A stretch of DNA of 64,000 bases from Spongospora subterranea f. sp. subterranea. Its lineage: Eukaryota; Endomyxa: Phytomyxea; Phytomyxea; Plasmodiophorida. Below, piece after piece: positions 34,168 through 47,557 of this stretch (position 1 is its first letter; every line of letters begins with the position of its first letter). A model generated the notes under the pieces. The model was not told where the DNA came from and searched no databases. It saw nothing but the letters and a program-made list of their open reading frames with translations. The DNA is taken from contig JAUGWO010000184.1 of NCBI GenBank assembly GCA_049724395.1, forward strand, positions 1 through 64,000, written 5' to 3'. A program made the position numbers and the translations under genes.

Positions 34168-36876
34168 ATGCCAACGCCAGCATTGCACCATTCTGCCACG
34201 ATGGCGTCTCTGCCAATGTACGTTGGTCGCCGGTTAAATCTGCAAAAACAGGAGCAGTTGGCGCAAATCTTACGTCGGGAAAAAGAAAAATCGTCGATGC
34301 ATCATAAATTCACGATTAAATATGGCGCCGAACGCGCTCCCGATCGTTTGCAAAAACCTGAGGCTGCCAGTAAATCAGCTCCTAAAACATTGAAACATTC
34401 AATGACAACACCATCGCTGCCTCAAAGTGTTCGAGTTCAGGTCGCACCGAGTCTGGAGAATTGCCAGCAGGATCCCGCCAAAGAGACAACCACAGCCCGA
34501 TCAGATCCCTCCGAATACGATAGCGATGGAGGACGCCTTCCACCGCCACGAAATCACCTTGTGAAAATGAAACAAAGGTTGGGGGTTGGGGTCGGAGTTA
34601 ATGGTTCTTTCCCCCGTTTCAACACGGTTAACATTCAATGTCAAACACATTATTATAGAAAGACTATCATCAAATACATACTTTTGAGTGATCGAGTTTT
34701 TTTGTAATGCCGTACCACTTTTGTTGCAATGATATCAAAGATGACACAAAATTTGCTCAAAACAACCCAATATATGGTAACATATTGATTTCATGTTTTG
34801 AGCTTCGGTGGAACTTGCTTTAATATATCCGTTTATAGGAAGAGCAACGAGCTGGATTGGGTGTCGATAATGGAGTTTAATAAGGCGGTAATGGAACTAG
34901 ATCGTAAGGCGGATACAGAGTTAGCGATTGCTGCCCGGCGCGGTTTCAAGTCCGGTCTGGATCAGCAAATACTGGACCGAGATCAACGCCATTCCATGGA
35001 ACTAGAGCAAAAACATCAGGAACTGATTAAAGAGAACCAATACTATAACGCCATTCAACAGGTTCAACACCATTTTTTAATTCTTTTCGCCAACCAGATA
35101 CCTTGTTACTAGGTCATATGTGTTACGTTTCTGGCAACTGGCAACGGGTCATGTTACTGGCCCATCTTGTCGCGTTTTTTTTATAATTTTTCTAACGGCG
35201 TTTTCTCAATTGTGCAGGAGATAGAGAAGGAATCAGCACAGCGTAAAGCACGAATTCTAGCAGAGAAAGAGATACGCATGCGCCAAATACAAGTTTGTAT
35301 CGCATAGCTTGTCAAATCATTATCTCAACTTCGCAATAACAAATATTCATTGTTACAGTTTCGTGTTCGTATCATATATTTCATCGGTTTCAATTCAAAT
35401 CGTCTAATTCAGTTCATTTTCCTTGGTCCTGCATGAACCAGTCTCTAATTTGTTGTTATTTCGACTTGCAGAAAGCAAGGATTCACTTTGATGTATTGAG
35501 CTGGCAAATCTGCCGCGTCCTCAGTTGAAACGTCTGGCAACCAATTTGATATTGTGGGTAGGCTAACCTGGAGCGGAAGAAAAAGGGCGCTGAGATCAAA
35601 AGAGTGCACAACCAGCAAATGCTAAAGAGGTATCAAATTGAACAGGTGAAGATGAAAAAGGAGGCTGTCGATCGTAAGGCAAGGGAGAAGGCCAAGTTAG
35701 AACGGGTCAAGATGGAAAACGAACTGATTGAGGCGAAGAAGGCCGAGGAGGTCGCCATTGCGGAACGGGAAGAGCTTGCCAGGCAGAAGGCGTACGCCGC
35801 CATGATCGATCAGCAGGAACGTGCCAGAGCACAATTCTATGAGCACAAAGCGCAAAAGCAAGAGGTTAGGCTTTTTAATATCGACAGAGTGTCATTCAGA
35901 TCACATCGATCGTTGATTGTGCGGATAACCTTCAACGAGTATTTGTTTTGCTATTCCACATTGATCTGAACGTGATTGTCAGAAACTGATAATGGTGAAT
36001 GATCAGGCCAACATTCAACAGCTAATTCAGAGTACCGAATTGGCCAAGGAAGCTGCTCGGTTAGCCGATCTCAAAATTCTCGACGCCCAACAAGAATATC
36101 ATCGCAAACAGGATCAAATTGAAAGTGAAAAACAGGAAAAGAGGAAAAAGTCGGACCACATGAAAACCATTCATTACATTCTATTCGAGTTTCATGTCTA
36201 ATTATTGATATCTTTTCACATCGTAGTAAATTTCAGAAAAAAATGATTCTACTTTTTTGTTCTATTTCCTCCAACCTGCACATCATTGTATTTGCTATCA
36301 CCAGAAACTGATGCGTTCTGTGAATGTGTCAGAGTGAAAGCTGAGATCGCCATCGAGTTGAAGCGACAACTGGAGGCGCGCGAGCATCAACGCCAGGAAC
36401 AAATCAGCTTGGACCTTGAGTACTGTGAGGCTGTCAAAAAGAGTTTACAGAGAATCGACGAGCGCGAAGCGGCCGAAAAAAATCAACGGAAGAAGAAACT
36501 CCTGGTCCGTCGAGTGCCCTTTTCATATTTCCAGATCAACCTTATTCAAATATTTTGTCTTTACTACCGAGTTTTTTGCATTCATGTTATTGAGGCATCA
36601 TTTCTAAAGCGGTAATCTTGTTTTTAGTACTCTTGTTAAGTATCACAAACAAAAGTTTTCCCCAAAACAAAGCAGATTTCGATCGTGAAAAATTGTTCAA
36701 TTTGTCGAAGGCGCGCTATGTGGCAATTTCCTGATTGAGATACTCTATAATAGGAACAAGCAGAATACTTAAACAATCAGATGGTGGAGCTGGACGAGCG
36801 TAAAGTTCGTGAGCGAGCGGCCATGTCTCAGACTGAGATCAAAGTTCAATTCGAAGATCCTAGGGAAGATTATTAA
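34168..36876 (+). CDS. Long coiled-coil protein, probably ciliary (TPH-like)
   Basis: Seven exons with consistent GT-AG sites and phases: 34168-34577, 34839-35061, 35218-35292, 35562-35864, 35983-36149, 36333-36504, 36754-36876; 490 residues. Residues 1-135 are low-complexity and basic. From about 140 to the end it is almost continuous coiled coil rich in Glu, Lys, Arg and Gln (AVDRKAREKAKLERVKMENE, ELARQKAYAAMIDQQERARA), ending EDPREDY. Length and composition resemble trichohyalin-plectin-homology axonemal proteins such as CFAP45, CFAP53 and CFAP210, which bind inside doublet microtubules. I cannot assign one orthologue, and any such coiled coil can look alike. The neighbouring ciliary genes make a flagellar role plausible. 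The donor of exon 6 (CTG/GTCCGT) is the weakest splice site. Confidence 0.7.
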
Positions 36877-37463
36877 GGGGGAAATCCTTCCATCGGCACA
36901 GTCCGATATGGTCTATCGCCCATATTAACCTGTCCCATTGATCATCCCTTGATCGCAGACAACCGTCAGTCAAATAAACCACACAAATCCGCCTTCCAAA
37001 TCTCTATATGCTTTACTGGGGTCTCCTGTAGCGCCATATTGTCTATCCCGTGCCATTTACACTGTCTCAATGGTTTTCTCTTTTTTGTTTCAACACTTGG
37101 ACATGATAGAATTTCTCTAACGGTATTGGAACCTGAATGAGGGATTTACCCTCTGCTGGTTTTGTGGATTAGCGAGCCCCAATTAAACATGATTGAACCT
37201 ATTAATCACCAGAAGTGGCATTACCCCTCGGCCATTTGCGAGGTGTTCATTTGGCTAATGTACGAAAAGCATCGCTGTGGTTTGTCCTCTACAGTAGTAA
37301 AAGAAAAACTGCCTGGGGCAGTTTCTAAATTTAAAGTAACCCGTAACAAGAGCGATTTTTTGCACGAGATCACGTGTATTTCAACATGGACACTGCACTT
37401 TGTGAAGACGTATTTTAACAGACTTTAGCAGTCAGCTCGCGAACATGCTGTTTGTTTTGTCGG
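36877..37463. other. Intergenic between convergent genes
   Basis: 3' flanks of the coiled-coil gene and the secreted-protein gene, which converge. A short plus-strand frame (37162-37428) has no ATG start and no known domain. Confidence 0.4.
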
Positions 37464-38060
37464 TCAGTCCTTGATGGAAAGTTTTTCAACTTCTTTACCG
37501 CACTCTAATTCGTTGTTCTTTCCTTCTTCTTGTAGTGGAGCGGCGCCTTCCTTCTCGTCGTTCATTGGTTCTTCTTGGAAAGCGTTCCTTGGAAGCGTCT
37601 TAACTATAACGTACATGGTATCACTTTCAACATAAAGGGACGTGCTTGTCCGTGTTTCCTCGGGTTCTAAGGAAACCCCTTCCTTCTCGTCCTTATGTGA
37701 TTCTTCCTTATCATCGCCTTTCGAAATTACCCCGGGAATCCCGGGAATCCTGCGCAACTTACCATTTTCAACAAAATAGGCCACGACTGGAGCCTCCTTA
37801 TTCTCAGAATCCGAATCTTTAGGTTGTGAGGAATACTCTTCCTCCTCCACTTCGATTGGGTATACCTTGTCAACAATCGCCGTGTCAAAAAAATAGTCCA
37901 TGGGTGGAGTCTCCATTTCCTTAGATGTTAATTTCTTTTGTTGTCGGGAACCCTCTCCCTTCTCCTTCCCCTTCGAAATTTTCACATTGTCATCGTCATT
38001 CCCTTGAGCAACCCCAGACACTAGAGCGATTCCTATGAAGAATATGATAGACGACCTCAT
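37464..38060 (-). CDS. Acidic secreted protein of unknown function
   Basis: 198 residues from ATG 38060. The N-terminus MRSSIIFFIGIALVSGVAQG is a clear signal peptide with likely cleavage near residue 20. The mature part is very rich in Glu, Asp, Lys and Ser, with repeated KEGxxLxxEE-like blocks (EGVSLEPEETRTSTSLYVES, KEGAAPLQEEGKNNE) and a central hydrophobic patch ETPPMDYFFDTAI. One Cys remains in the mature chain, so no disulphide-rich fold. No family is recognised. It may be a cell-surface or extracellular protein; the low-complexity composition suggests disorder. Confidence 0.6.
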   Translation of the reverse strand: MRSSIIFFIGIALVSGVAQGNDDDNVKISKGKEKGEGSRQQKKLTSKEMETPPMDYFFDTAIVDKVYPIEVEEEEYSSQPKDSDSENKEAPVVAYFVENGKLRRIPGIPGVISKGDDKEESHKDEKEGVSLEPEETRTSTSLYVESDTMYVIVKTLPRNAFQEEPMNDEKEGAAPLQEEGKNNELECGKEVEKLSIKD

Positions 38061-38125
38061 TGTTCAAACAACAATACGACAATGACTAACCTAACACCTG
38101 CGAACACCAGCGATACAAAGCCCTA

Positions 38126-38370
38126 CGCACCGCATGTCGAGTCAATGTCCAGGATAGCACATTACCTAGGGGACCGCATGTCGGGTCCACGCCCAGGATG
38201 ATACATTACATTACACTGGGGACCCGCATGTCGGGTCCATGCCCAGTATAACACATTACATTACACTGGGACCCGCATGCCGGGTCACTGTCCAGAATGA
38301 CACATTACCTAGGGGACCACATGTTGGGTCCATGCCCAGGATGATACATTACATTACACTGGGGGACTCG
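38126..38370. repeat. Minisatellite with units of about 45-52 bp
   Basis: At least five degenerate units built from CCGCATGTCGGGTCCATGCC and CAGGATGATACATTACATTACACTGGGG-like halves. Units alternate between a CCTAGGGGAC junction and an ATTACACTGGGGAC junction, implying a higher-order duplication. Non-coding, just upstream of the secreted-protein gene. Confidence 0.85.
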
Positions 38371-39210
38371 TTACACTCGGACCGTATACCCCTTGACGTC
38401 GTTCGTGAGGTTCGTCACGTATCAAGTGTAGTGGTTCTACTTCTGCTGTTACGAATGGGTCCATTGGCTGTTGAGAGACTGTACGGCAAGTTACAGATGA
38501 TAGAGGTGCGGTCCAGGTCATTCTACTTGTTCGCCTACATCATTCCTGAGCAAACCAGGTTATACTGAGTATTCCATCGTCATTGCTATAAACATAATCG
38601 GAATAAAGGGTCGAACACATTAGGCGCTCTGGCGTCAACACCTATGTCACACTCATTAACTCATCCATTGAAGTAAAGCCCTTTCGCTTCTCATAACTTT
38701 TCATGATGCATTTACAGTAGTTGCAGTCCATTCATGATAAACTTCAATTTACAATGGTTATTCCTTATACGACTCCGTCTTAGTCCAAGGTACGCTAATA
38801 GTCATCCAATCAACATGGTCAGGTTCACTATTTGATGAACTGATCTGCCAGATAAGTTTTCCATTAATATATCGATGAAGTGATAAAGATGTTCAACAGT
38901 ACAAGTCATGGTCATCAATGGCATTGCCAGAACAAAATATCATTCAGGAACATCCAGGTTAGACCGTTCATCTGACCTGTAATATAGCCATGTATTCTGA
39001 ATGATGGGTTTGGACCTGCATTTCCCTCTTTCTCTATCATTGTATTGGCCATATCTCACTAAACGACGCAACTCATTCATCTCCTTTCTATTAACCACAA
39101 ACACTATTGCGGATCTGAAATGATTGTTTACGAATCTGGTTGAACATTGATTAGCTGTCGCTGAACCTGATCAACATCACCTATATCAGTACTTTCCCTC
39201 AACAATATCG
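38371..39210. other. Intergenic, no gene seen
   Basis: Short plus-strand frame near 38390-38568 without domains; the rest AT-rich. The right edge is the 3' flank of the TSNAXIP1-like gene. Confidence 0.35.
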
Positions 39211-42200
39211 CTAGTCAGCATATCGTTCACGACTTCCTTCAGGAAGAGTGTCCAGCGTTGATGTAGCCGATACCGACGATTGTTGAGATAATCGCCCATC
39301 ATCACCGCTTATCAGTGTTTCATCATCATCCGTCTCGGTCAATATGAGTTTCGTTTCGGCGAACATCGACGCCGATTTACTCGTCTGTAAAAGAGATCCG
39401 CCCGGTTTCAGGACCCGCCTCTTCACGGAAACCGTCGATGAGCTCCTTCCGATTCTATCCCCATCATATCAGCTAACAGTCCACGAAACCCCATCATTAC
39501 CGACAATGTTGGGCTGTCGTTCGTCGGTAAAACATCTTCCACAGCGACGAAAAGGTCCCTTGGATACGTCAATTGCAATTGATTAAGAGCTCGTAAGAAT
39601 TGCCAGGCATCGATTCGGGTTGTGGCCAACACTTGTCGGCCATCATTCTCCATATCATAGGGGCTAGTTGGCGAACACACTCGCTCTTGCGAATCAGTTA
39701 ACGGCGATGGTCGGGCATCGGCTGGCGGCTTCAGTAAACCAGATTGATGATGGTCGGCGGCGGAAGGGGATCTCGTTGGAATACGATCCGGTTCGTTTAC
39801 TGATAAAAATGGGCGTGTTAGGTTTAAACTGCATTACAAATGGTGGTGAACACCTTTAGAGGAGAAATCTTGAAAGCGCATCTGATTAGCGAAAGGATCG
39901 AATCCGCTTTGAATCGCTTTCACCACGGTCAACACATCCACATCAGATAGGTTCGTGTTCAGGTCGTGAATAATATCGACCGCGTCTTGGACCAGAACCT
40001 TTAGTCGTTGACGTGTCAAATTACCACAGTTCGCTGAATTATGGGGGTAAAACGGTTTTACATTTCCATCGGGATCCTTTCGATTCTGCAACGACCGTCG
40101 CAGACGCTCCTGGAACAGCTGCATCTCCTCCACCAGCTGAGTACTTAAACGTCTCAATGAACTGGACACCATTGTTAAACCGGGGATCATTTAACACTGC
40201 CGTCGATCCCAAGTAATCCCTCACGATAACTTTGTGCGTTATACCAACGAACGTTGGAACCAATTTTTGATCGAAATGTTGCAAAAGAGCATAACAGAAC
40301 ACGAATTACTTAAAATATCAACAACTGTTTTGATTTATACTGATGGTGGTGTCGAGAATACCTCCGATCGGGTCTGTTTGTTCAACACACTCTGATAGTC
40401 GATTAGGAATCCGGTCTCGCCCGATTTCTGCAGAGCTTTTATATATTGTGATCGCGCCTCCTCTGATTTATTTGGAAATACACGCGCGCATTGTTCAAAG
40501 AAAATGCCTATCAGGGCCAAGAATCAGAACAGAGCAGAATCGAATTATGGGCTGCCAAGGTGCCGCCGTATTAAACGTCCCTCATTGGCATCTTTGGTAA
40601 TAAACATGAACTGGATATCACAGAGAGAATGTGCAACTTCAATAAAATAATGGACGATCTGTGAGAGATAACGGTTGTGATAATGATGTAGTTAAAGTGT
40701 GTAAAGAGTGTTGTGAAGGGGGATCAATGGGGACTCCAATTGCCCAGAGCCGACCTTTCGGAACCTTATTCGATGGTTTACCTCTAACTCGGCGATCACA
40801 CTGCGAGATAGCGCTACGAAGGCTGTCCAACGATCGGTTCATCAGCCCAGCAGTCCCTAGATGAAACCGCCCTCGTATCACCTGATTGACCAATTTCACA
40901 GATCAGCCAGACCAGAGGGGGTCACACAATAATGGCGGTAAAACAGAGTGTGGTTTTGGTCCTAATATTTGTGAACTATACGCTATTCAATCAGGGTCAC
41001 ACATTATTTGGTTTAACAGAAACAGAATATGTCATGAAACGATGAAAAACATTGATCGACCTCAGCGATGGTTTCGCATTCACAGTTCCATCGAAACCTG
41101 TCCAACCCGTCTACAAAATTATACGCCAGCTCCAGGGCGTTGGCGACCGAACCCTTGGACCTTGACATGAACAGGTCCCCGATGGTGATCTATGAATGGG
41201 GGCGGTCAATAGCGATAATGAGACCGTATTTGGATACTGGATATACGTCGATTGGATAGTTACGATCATCATGAGCTGTCCAGATATCGCGAACCAGTTT
41301 CTGCACCGTTCGGAATGTGAGATTGCGATTACGAAACTGGAGTCGTTCACCGGAATCTGTTTCTGCAACCCTCAGCCAAACAGGAACCTATTTTCCATAT
41401 TTAAATATAGGTTCTTGAACGACCTTTTTCTCTAAACCAGTCCGTTTACGGATTCTCAACAAATATCATTGCTTTAAATGACCTTTTTATGATCACTGAC
41501 AAATTCGAACAGATTAGATGAAAGTCGGTTCGATATAATAAAAACTATTAGTGAAGGAGCGACTCTGCACAAGGAGCAGGTCAAAAATTGAACAGACTGC
41601 ACAAATACATCGCCATTGGAAAACTAATTGTGAATATATCCAGATAGGTATCAACGATGGCGAGATAACCTTTAATGACGATGGCGGATGCGCGTATAGG
41701 AATTTGTGGTTGGAGAGAGAATTGTTGGCTAAGTGAACGAATATGCCCTGGGCGTTATCGTCATCGGATTGGACAGCGGCCTTCAGCGCCTCCAGCTCCG
41801 ATCATCCGTTCTTGCAGTGTCGACATCAACAATAGAACCTAATCAGCAACTCAGCATTGTGGCCATTGTCCAGGTTCACAAGAAGCAATCGAAAACTATT
41901 TCACATCAATTTGTTCGATCCAAATTGAAAACTGTTTTGCAATAAACGGAACGACCAAGGATAGCTGAACCTGATCAAAATAAACTCTGTCACCGCAACA
42001 ACTCTGGTAATCGACGAGGTCATTGTGGAAATGAATTTTCATCCAAAATTTACGAACAGCAGAAGTATAAACAAATAGTCGGTGAAAAATGGGTATTTCC
42101 TGAGTGTTATCGACAATGAATTAGGGTGTTTAACTGACTGACCTTGTTGGCCGATGAGAATGTGGCAGAAGGTGATTGTAGTTGATCGCGACCGCAAACT

Positions 42201-43950
42201 CGACAGACTTTGTCGAACTGGGATACACAATCGTCCCATTCTGGTCGCGGTGTTCTAATCGTCATTGCTGTATAACAGATCGCGTTCATTTCACAGCCAA
42301 TTCAGAAACGCATTTCGTTGAAACGACAAATTTCTGGTCATATCTTTTCGAATAGACGAATAAACGATGATATTGGTTGCAAAAGTCAAGGTTGATATTT
42401 ACCCTGACGAAACTGATGGTGAAGATCGGCATATTCTTCTTTGAGACGTGCGAGTTGAAGGAGGTTGCTGTTCTTGCTCTGGTTCTCCTTGCGATAAAGG
42501 GTGTTGAGCCGATCGCGTTCGCCTTTAACGTCGTCCAGTTCCAGGATCAATCGATCTCGCTCACGATAGGCCCGGTTCAGCTCGTTATGAATGGAGTCCT
42601 CGGCGTCCATACGCTCGATCGCAGCGCTGTGAAAAACAACAACTTCAGCCTCTGAGCTATCAAGACTCGTGCGCAAACGACGAAAAAGGGATTGTGATGA
42701 TAAGCGGTGAAGGTGTAATGAAGTAATGAACAATTACGATTGCTGGGCGGCAGGAGTGAGACGAGATGGATCAAAATCCACCTCAGATAGCATTCGCTGT
42801 TGGGTATTATACGATAGTGTTATCCGCTGACAATCCCCAATAGCTATAAATCGCACAGCAAACTATCGTCAGATTCGACATTCCACAATCTCCATCCACC
42901 TCAATCACATAGAAAGTACTGTTTTTATACAGTTCCTTTTGTACCAATCACTGATATTTGAAGAAAACGTAGACGGGCTAGCCGATAGGAAAATGCTGAA
43001 AACCCACAACTCGTGAAAGGTCAAATGCATTAAGATGAAGATTCAGCGATCAATGTGATTCAAAATTTGTGTGTACCCGAATCTGCAACTCGTTTCTGTT
43101 CAATCGATTCGAGTTCAGCCTCAAATAGGGCCCGTTCAAGATCACGTCTCGCTGATTCCAGACGAGATACTTCACGTTTCAGCCTAAACCAGTAACCGAA
43201 AGCAATCGTTACAGGTCCAAATCTACAGAGAAACGGCAACGTTTCTCTTTTACTCGACGATATTGGCCCGTAACGTAGCAATCGTCTTTTCGGCACCGAT
43301 TGTACCAGCCGTCAATGTTCGTATCGAAATGGCGTCGGCGTTGATTTGCGACCTGCATGATAACCGATAAGTCTGTAACAATGTACGATCGGACGAGCGT
43401 TGACTGTAACGGTATGAGCGTGGGTACAGGATTACCGAAGTCCCGTGATTAGACTGGTCTGCTGGTCGATGGTGGCGACCATTTGGCGTTGTTGTGTCAG
43501 ATCAGCTTGTTCGCCAGATGCGGCCTTCTCACTGTCATCATCAGCTTTTAGGATTATCAACGACATCGAAATAAAAATAACTACAATATAACTGTTTAGT
43601 GTAAATCGAAAGTGTTTCATTAAACATTGCCGGTTTTTGATTGAAATTATACTAGATCGTTGTTGGCCAACAGAGCGAGAATCAGAAATCTGAGCACTGG
43701 TAAACATATTTGGGAAAAACAAATTGTGTGGCGATAACAGTGTTGGATCTGACGCAAACTGTAATATCTCGTGATATAGAGTGAGATAGGTTCGTTTAGA
43801 AGGAATATGAGGTATTTGATCAAGGGTGTCAACTGGTTTGAAGACGGCTGAATCCATCACGGCGATAACGGTCTGAAATACATCCATCAATGCAGGCGAA
43901 GTCGATGCCATTGGCAACGTCATTATCTGATCTGTAAACACAATCACCCT
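39211..43950 (-). CDS. TSNAXIP1-like coiled-coil protein, multi-exon
   Basis: A leftward multi-exon gene, recognised by motifs in the order found in TSNAXIP1 (translin-associated factor X-interacting protein 1, a protein of ciliated and sperm cells). Seen in order: SPALMDVFQTVIAVMDSAVF (about 43870-43930), coiled coils RLKREVSRLESARRDLERAL (about 43080-43190) and LNRAYRERDRLILELDDVKG (about 42500-42580), TPRPEWDDC in the exon 42267-42143, RTVQKLVRDIWTAHDDR (about 41240-41320), ALELAYNFVDGLDRF (about 41095-41150), RVFPNKSEEARSQY (about 40440-40490), RLSTQLVEEMQLFQERLRRS (about 40090-40160), NTNLSDVDVLTVVKAIQSGF (about 39890-39960), and a tail ending SRERYAD at 39211. Not all splice sites were resolved, and the 5' end is uncertain. 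A flagellar role is inferred from the family. Confidence 0.65.
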
Positions 43951-45002
43951 TATTGCATGGAACCTGTTTCAAAAATGCCAGGAACCAAAATTAGACAGCA
44001 AACCCCAATATATCTGGGCTTTATGAAAACCAAATTTACGGAAAACATATTCCTTTTGCGATTGTTGAAGGTCAGTGAGATGCTGCAAAAAAAGCGGCAG
44101 AGAATTTTCGTTCGCTGTTCAGAAAAGGAACATGTTCGATATGGGATAACATACGTAAAGATTCAAAGGCCAAACGCACAGCGGTGTCCGACTGAAGTGC
44201 CGATATAGTGAATGCGGTGCCATTATGTTCAAATGCGATAGGTCCATAATCGGGTTGGCTCATGATTCCCTCTCGGAGTCGAACGAGAATATCGACCGCT
44301 GCAAGTAAATATTGTCAGCAGATGATACAGAGGCACGGCAACACACTAATTAATTTGGAATTTGTCCAGGTTTTGAAGGGAGCCTAATGGAACGACGAGA
44401 ACGGGATTATGATATTGGTCCAAATATCACAATCAACTTGGGCCACGTTGAAGAACTTCAAAAAGTGTTTTCCGTCGTTGTCGGTCTTGATATATTAAGA
44501 AAGAAATACAAAAGGCAACAGAAATCAGGAATATGCTGGTGAGGTGAATAAAAGGGTCCAGAAGGGTTTATAACCTGATGATCTATATCGACTTGCCCTG
44601 GGTGATATAATCCCATCCATCATTGATGCACGAGCGAATCGCAGCACAAGTACCGATTACGTGAGATGGAATGAGGAAACGGCCAGTTGTGCATAGGCAT
44701 GAACAACTGGTGATCAACGGGGAAAATACAGATCGATTATTGCTGTACCACACTTCGATAAGGTCTGTGTCCCTGGAAAAGCTATTTGTCTTGGCAACAC
44801 ATTTCGCCTGCAACAGAATATGTACTGTAGCCCATCGGTAGTTAATACCATCAACGGAATATCTGTATTATTTCATCACGACAGTCGTTTTGATTGAGGC
44901 GGTCGCTTTGATGCGTTTGGGCCAGAAGGAATACACCTTAACTGCCGTAGTGTATAGTACCTGACAAAGATCCCATTGTTGCTGTCAAGTACCTTTCGCC
45001 AT
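43951..45002. other. Unresolved exons or intergenic sequence next to element 2
   Basis: On the minus strand, after a TTGCAG acceptor near 44300, a frame reads VDILVRLREGIMSQPDYGPI and on to DTAVRLAFESL near 44165. It looks coding and may be an upstream exon of the TSNAXIP1-like gene or of another gene. A second minus-strand frame lies at 44583-44813. No full model could be built. The truncated end of retrotransposon 2 lies near 45003. Confidence 0.3.
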
Positions 45003-46147
45003 CTAGTCTGCTTTCGCAGCAGCCAGTGAAGATGCGATCGTCTCAGCCTCACAGGACGACAAGCCGGTGGATGTTTGCTTCTTTGAACGAAATGACACTG
45101 GACATCCATTCAGAAGGAACACATATCCAGAAGGAGAGCGTCGAGTATCCAGATCTCCCGCCCAATCAGAATCAGAATTGCCAAGAAGCACATGTTTCTC
45201 GCCAACTTTGTCATCATAACGGTATAACAGTCCGATGTCCCGCGTTCCATTCAATGCGCTTCAGGGCCACGAAATGTTGAAGACCAGGAGTTTGCACATA
45301 CCGCGAAACTTCTCCAACTGCATAGGCAATATCCGGTCGCGTATGAAGAAGCCAAATCAGATGACCAACTGCAGAGCGATAGTTGATCCTAACTTGTTCA
45401 ATGGCTAAAAGCTCCTGGTCCATGTCTGTTTGGGGGTTCATGTCGGTCGACAGGTTCAGGTCTGGAGTAGCTGGCGAGTCGGCCATAACATATATCTCCT
45501 CAAGATAACGAGACTGCGACAAGAAAATATTTTCAATGTTGGGATCGCGCATGATCTCCACTCCAATACACAATTGAAGAGATCCCAGATCTGACATCTG
45601 AAAGCGTGCAGCGAGAGACGCTTTGACGTCGTGGACCAACCCAGGGGTGGCCGAATATCGACATGTCATCCACATACAAGCCAATAATAACAAAGCGGTG
45701 AACAGCTGTTCGCTTATGATAGAGACAAGGAGTTGATCTGGTGCGGATGAACCCCAGTTCCTCAACAAGATACTTGTCAATAACAGTATCCCAATCGTGA
45801 GGAGCCTGCTTAAGTCCATATATAGACCGAAGCAGTTTGAGAGCCTTTGCCTGGATTTCATTCCTTTGGGAATATTCATATAGATCTCCTCTGATAAGCT
45901 GGCATTGCTCGGCCACAATTTCTTTGTCCTGTGAACACAATGCAAGCATCAATCGTAGGATATCGCAGCGCATCACCGGTGCATATGTGGTAGTATTGTC
46001 AATTCCATAGCGTTGCCGAAAGCCTTGAATTACGAGACGGGCTTTGAACCGAAGAGTAATTTGCTCATCGAGATAACGTAGCACCCACTTGGAATCAGAA
46101 GGAATTTGGTTTCGCCTAATTTCTTGATTTTGAGCAACCACCGACAA
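45003..46147 (-). pseudogene. Copia-type RT and partial RNase H of element 2
   Basis: Two overlapping frames give RFKARLVIQGFRQRYGID, TYAPVMRCDILRLMLAL, LYVDDMSIFG (catalytic Y-V-D-D), LGSLQLCIGVEIMRD, HLIWLLHTRPDIAYAVGEVS and then RNase H start SDSDWAGDLDTRRSPSGYVF with CPVSFRSKKQTSTGLSSCEA. Frames change near 45660, 45900 and 45250, and the RNase H is cut short. Confidence 0.88.
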
Positions 46148-46481
46148 CCGATCGATCTCGTTGTTGTTGGAACTTTGTCAACCTCTTGCCAGGTTTTTGT
46201 GATCTAAAAGGTTGTTAAGCTCTTCATTGATTTCTGCTGTCCACATTGAGCGTCCGGACTGGCGATAGCCTCTTCGTATGTCGTAGGAGTGTGTGAACTA
46301 TCGACCTCTGATTGTCTGACAAGGTTAATCCACGAGTGGTGAACTGAATCTCCTAAACCTATTCGGTGTTTTTCGAGACCGCTTCAATGAGCAAACTTCA
46401 TCATTTTCCTGATCGATTTCGACGATTTCTGCTTGTTGAACCATCTTTTGCTCCGGCAGATAATCGAAAGCAGAAGTTTCT

Positions 46482-47515
46482 TCAATTTCTGGAGTGTCCG
46501 CCAGTACATCTTGTGCCGTTCTCTCCCAAATCCGTCCTCGTTGAAAACAACACTACGGTACACCTTCGACATTCCAAGATCAGGGTGAAAGAGAATGTCC
46601 CTCTTCTGATAATTCGCATAGCCAATAAAAATTCCTTTGCGAGCTCGTGGATCCAGTTTCTTACGAAGCTCGTTCCCGGCGTTCTCAAGTAGCGGATGTC
46701 TGGCTTGGATCTCCTCAGAACTTTGTGTGGAGTGATGTTAGGGTCCTTTTCGATGCGGGCAGACGTTGTGAACATGAGATGCTGTCAAGACCGCAGGTCC
46801 CCAGGAAAGATTTGGGTAATCGGGCGTGAACAAGCATTGCCCGGGCCGCGTCCATGAGAGTAATATGGCCTCTCTCGGAAACCCCATTTTGTTCTGACAA
46901 GTGCTCCACAGTAGATTGCCATTCAATTCCATTTTTGACGTGATAATTCATGAACTTGGTGTTGACAAAAACATATTGTCGTTGTCGCCAAAGAGGATCT
47001 TGACTGTCTGTCCAGTCTGGTTTCAAGTCGAGTCTTCAGATCGCGAAACCTTTCGAAAGCTTCGTTCTTCTGGTGCAAAAGAAAGGTAAACTTCATCCTG
47101 GAAGCGTGTTCAGAGAATGTTATAAACTATCGCTCTCCATCTAAGGACGGTGTGGGTAGTGGACCGCATTCATCTACATTAATCCGCTCAAAGAAGGTGC
47201 CAATATTTCTCCTTCGCTCTGGTTGGGAATGGCTGTTCACGAGATTTGGCAACTGCACAGTCCTCACAGAAATGCTGGACCTTAGTTGGTAATACATTTC
47301 ATGCCTTCCGTTAGTTCATGGGCGGCCATCCATTTGATATTTCTTAGATTGCGGTGGCACAGTCGATGATGCCATCGCGCGAGGTCATGAGAGCAATTGA
47401 AATTCCCCGGAATTGAAACTGCAAATGGGGATTTCGCTGGCTTGTGCTTGATATGCTGCTCATCCTCTGGTCGTATGTTCCTGGTCATCTTGAGGCTGCA
47501 AGGACGAGATCGCAC
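46482..47515 (-). pseudogene. GAG-pre-integrase and integrase of element 2
   Basis: WHHRLCHRNLRNIKWMAAHE (47282-47515) is the GAG-pre-integrase start. Further left, VEHLSEQNGVSERGHITLMD and AARAMLVHARLPKSF (46715-47026) are the integrase core around the catalytic Glu region. Frames are interrupted and the first catalytic Asp segment is degenerate. Confidence 0.8.
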
Positions 47516-47557
47516 GAATTATGAGTGGCTGTCACATTACCGAGAACATGTTCAGGT

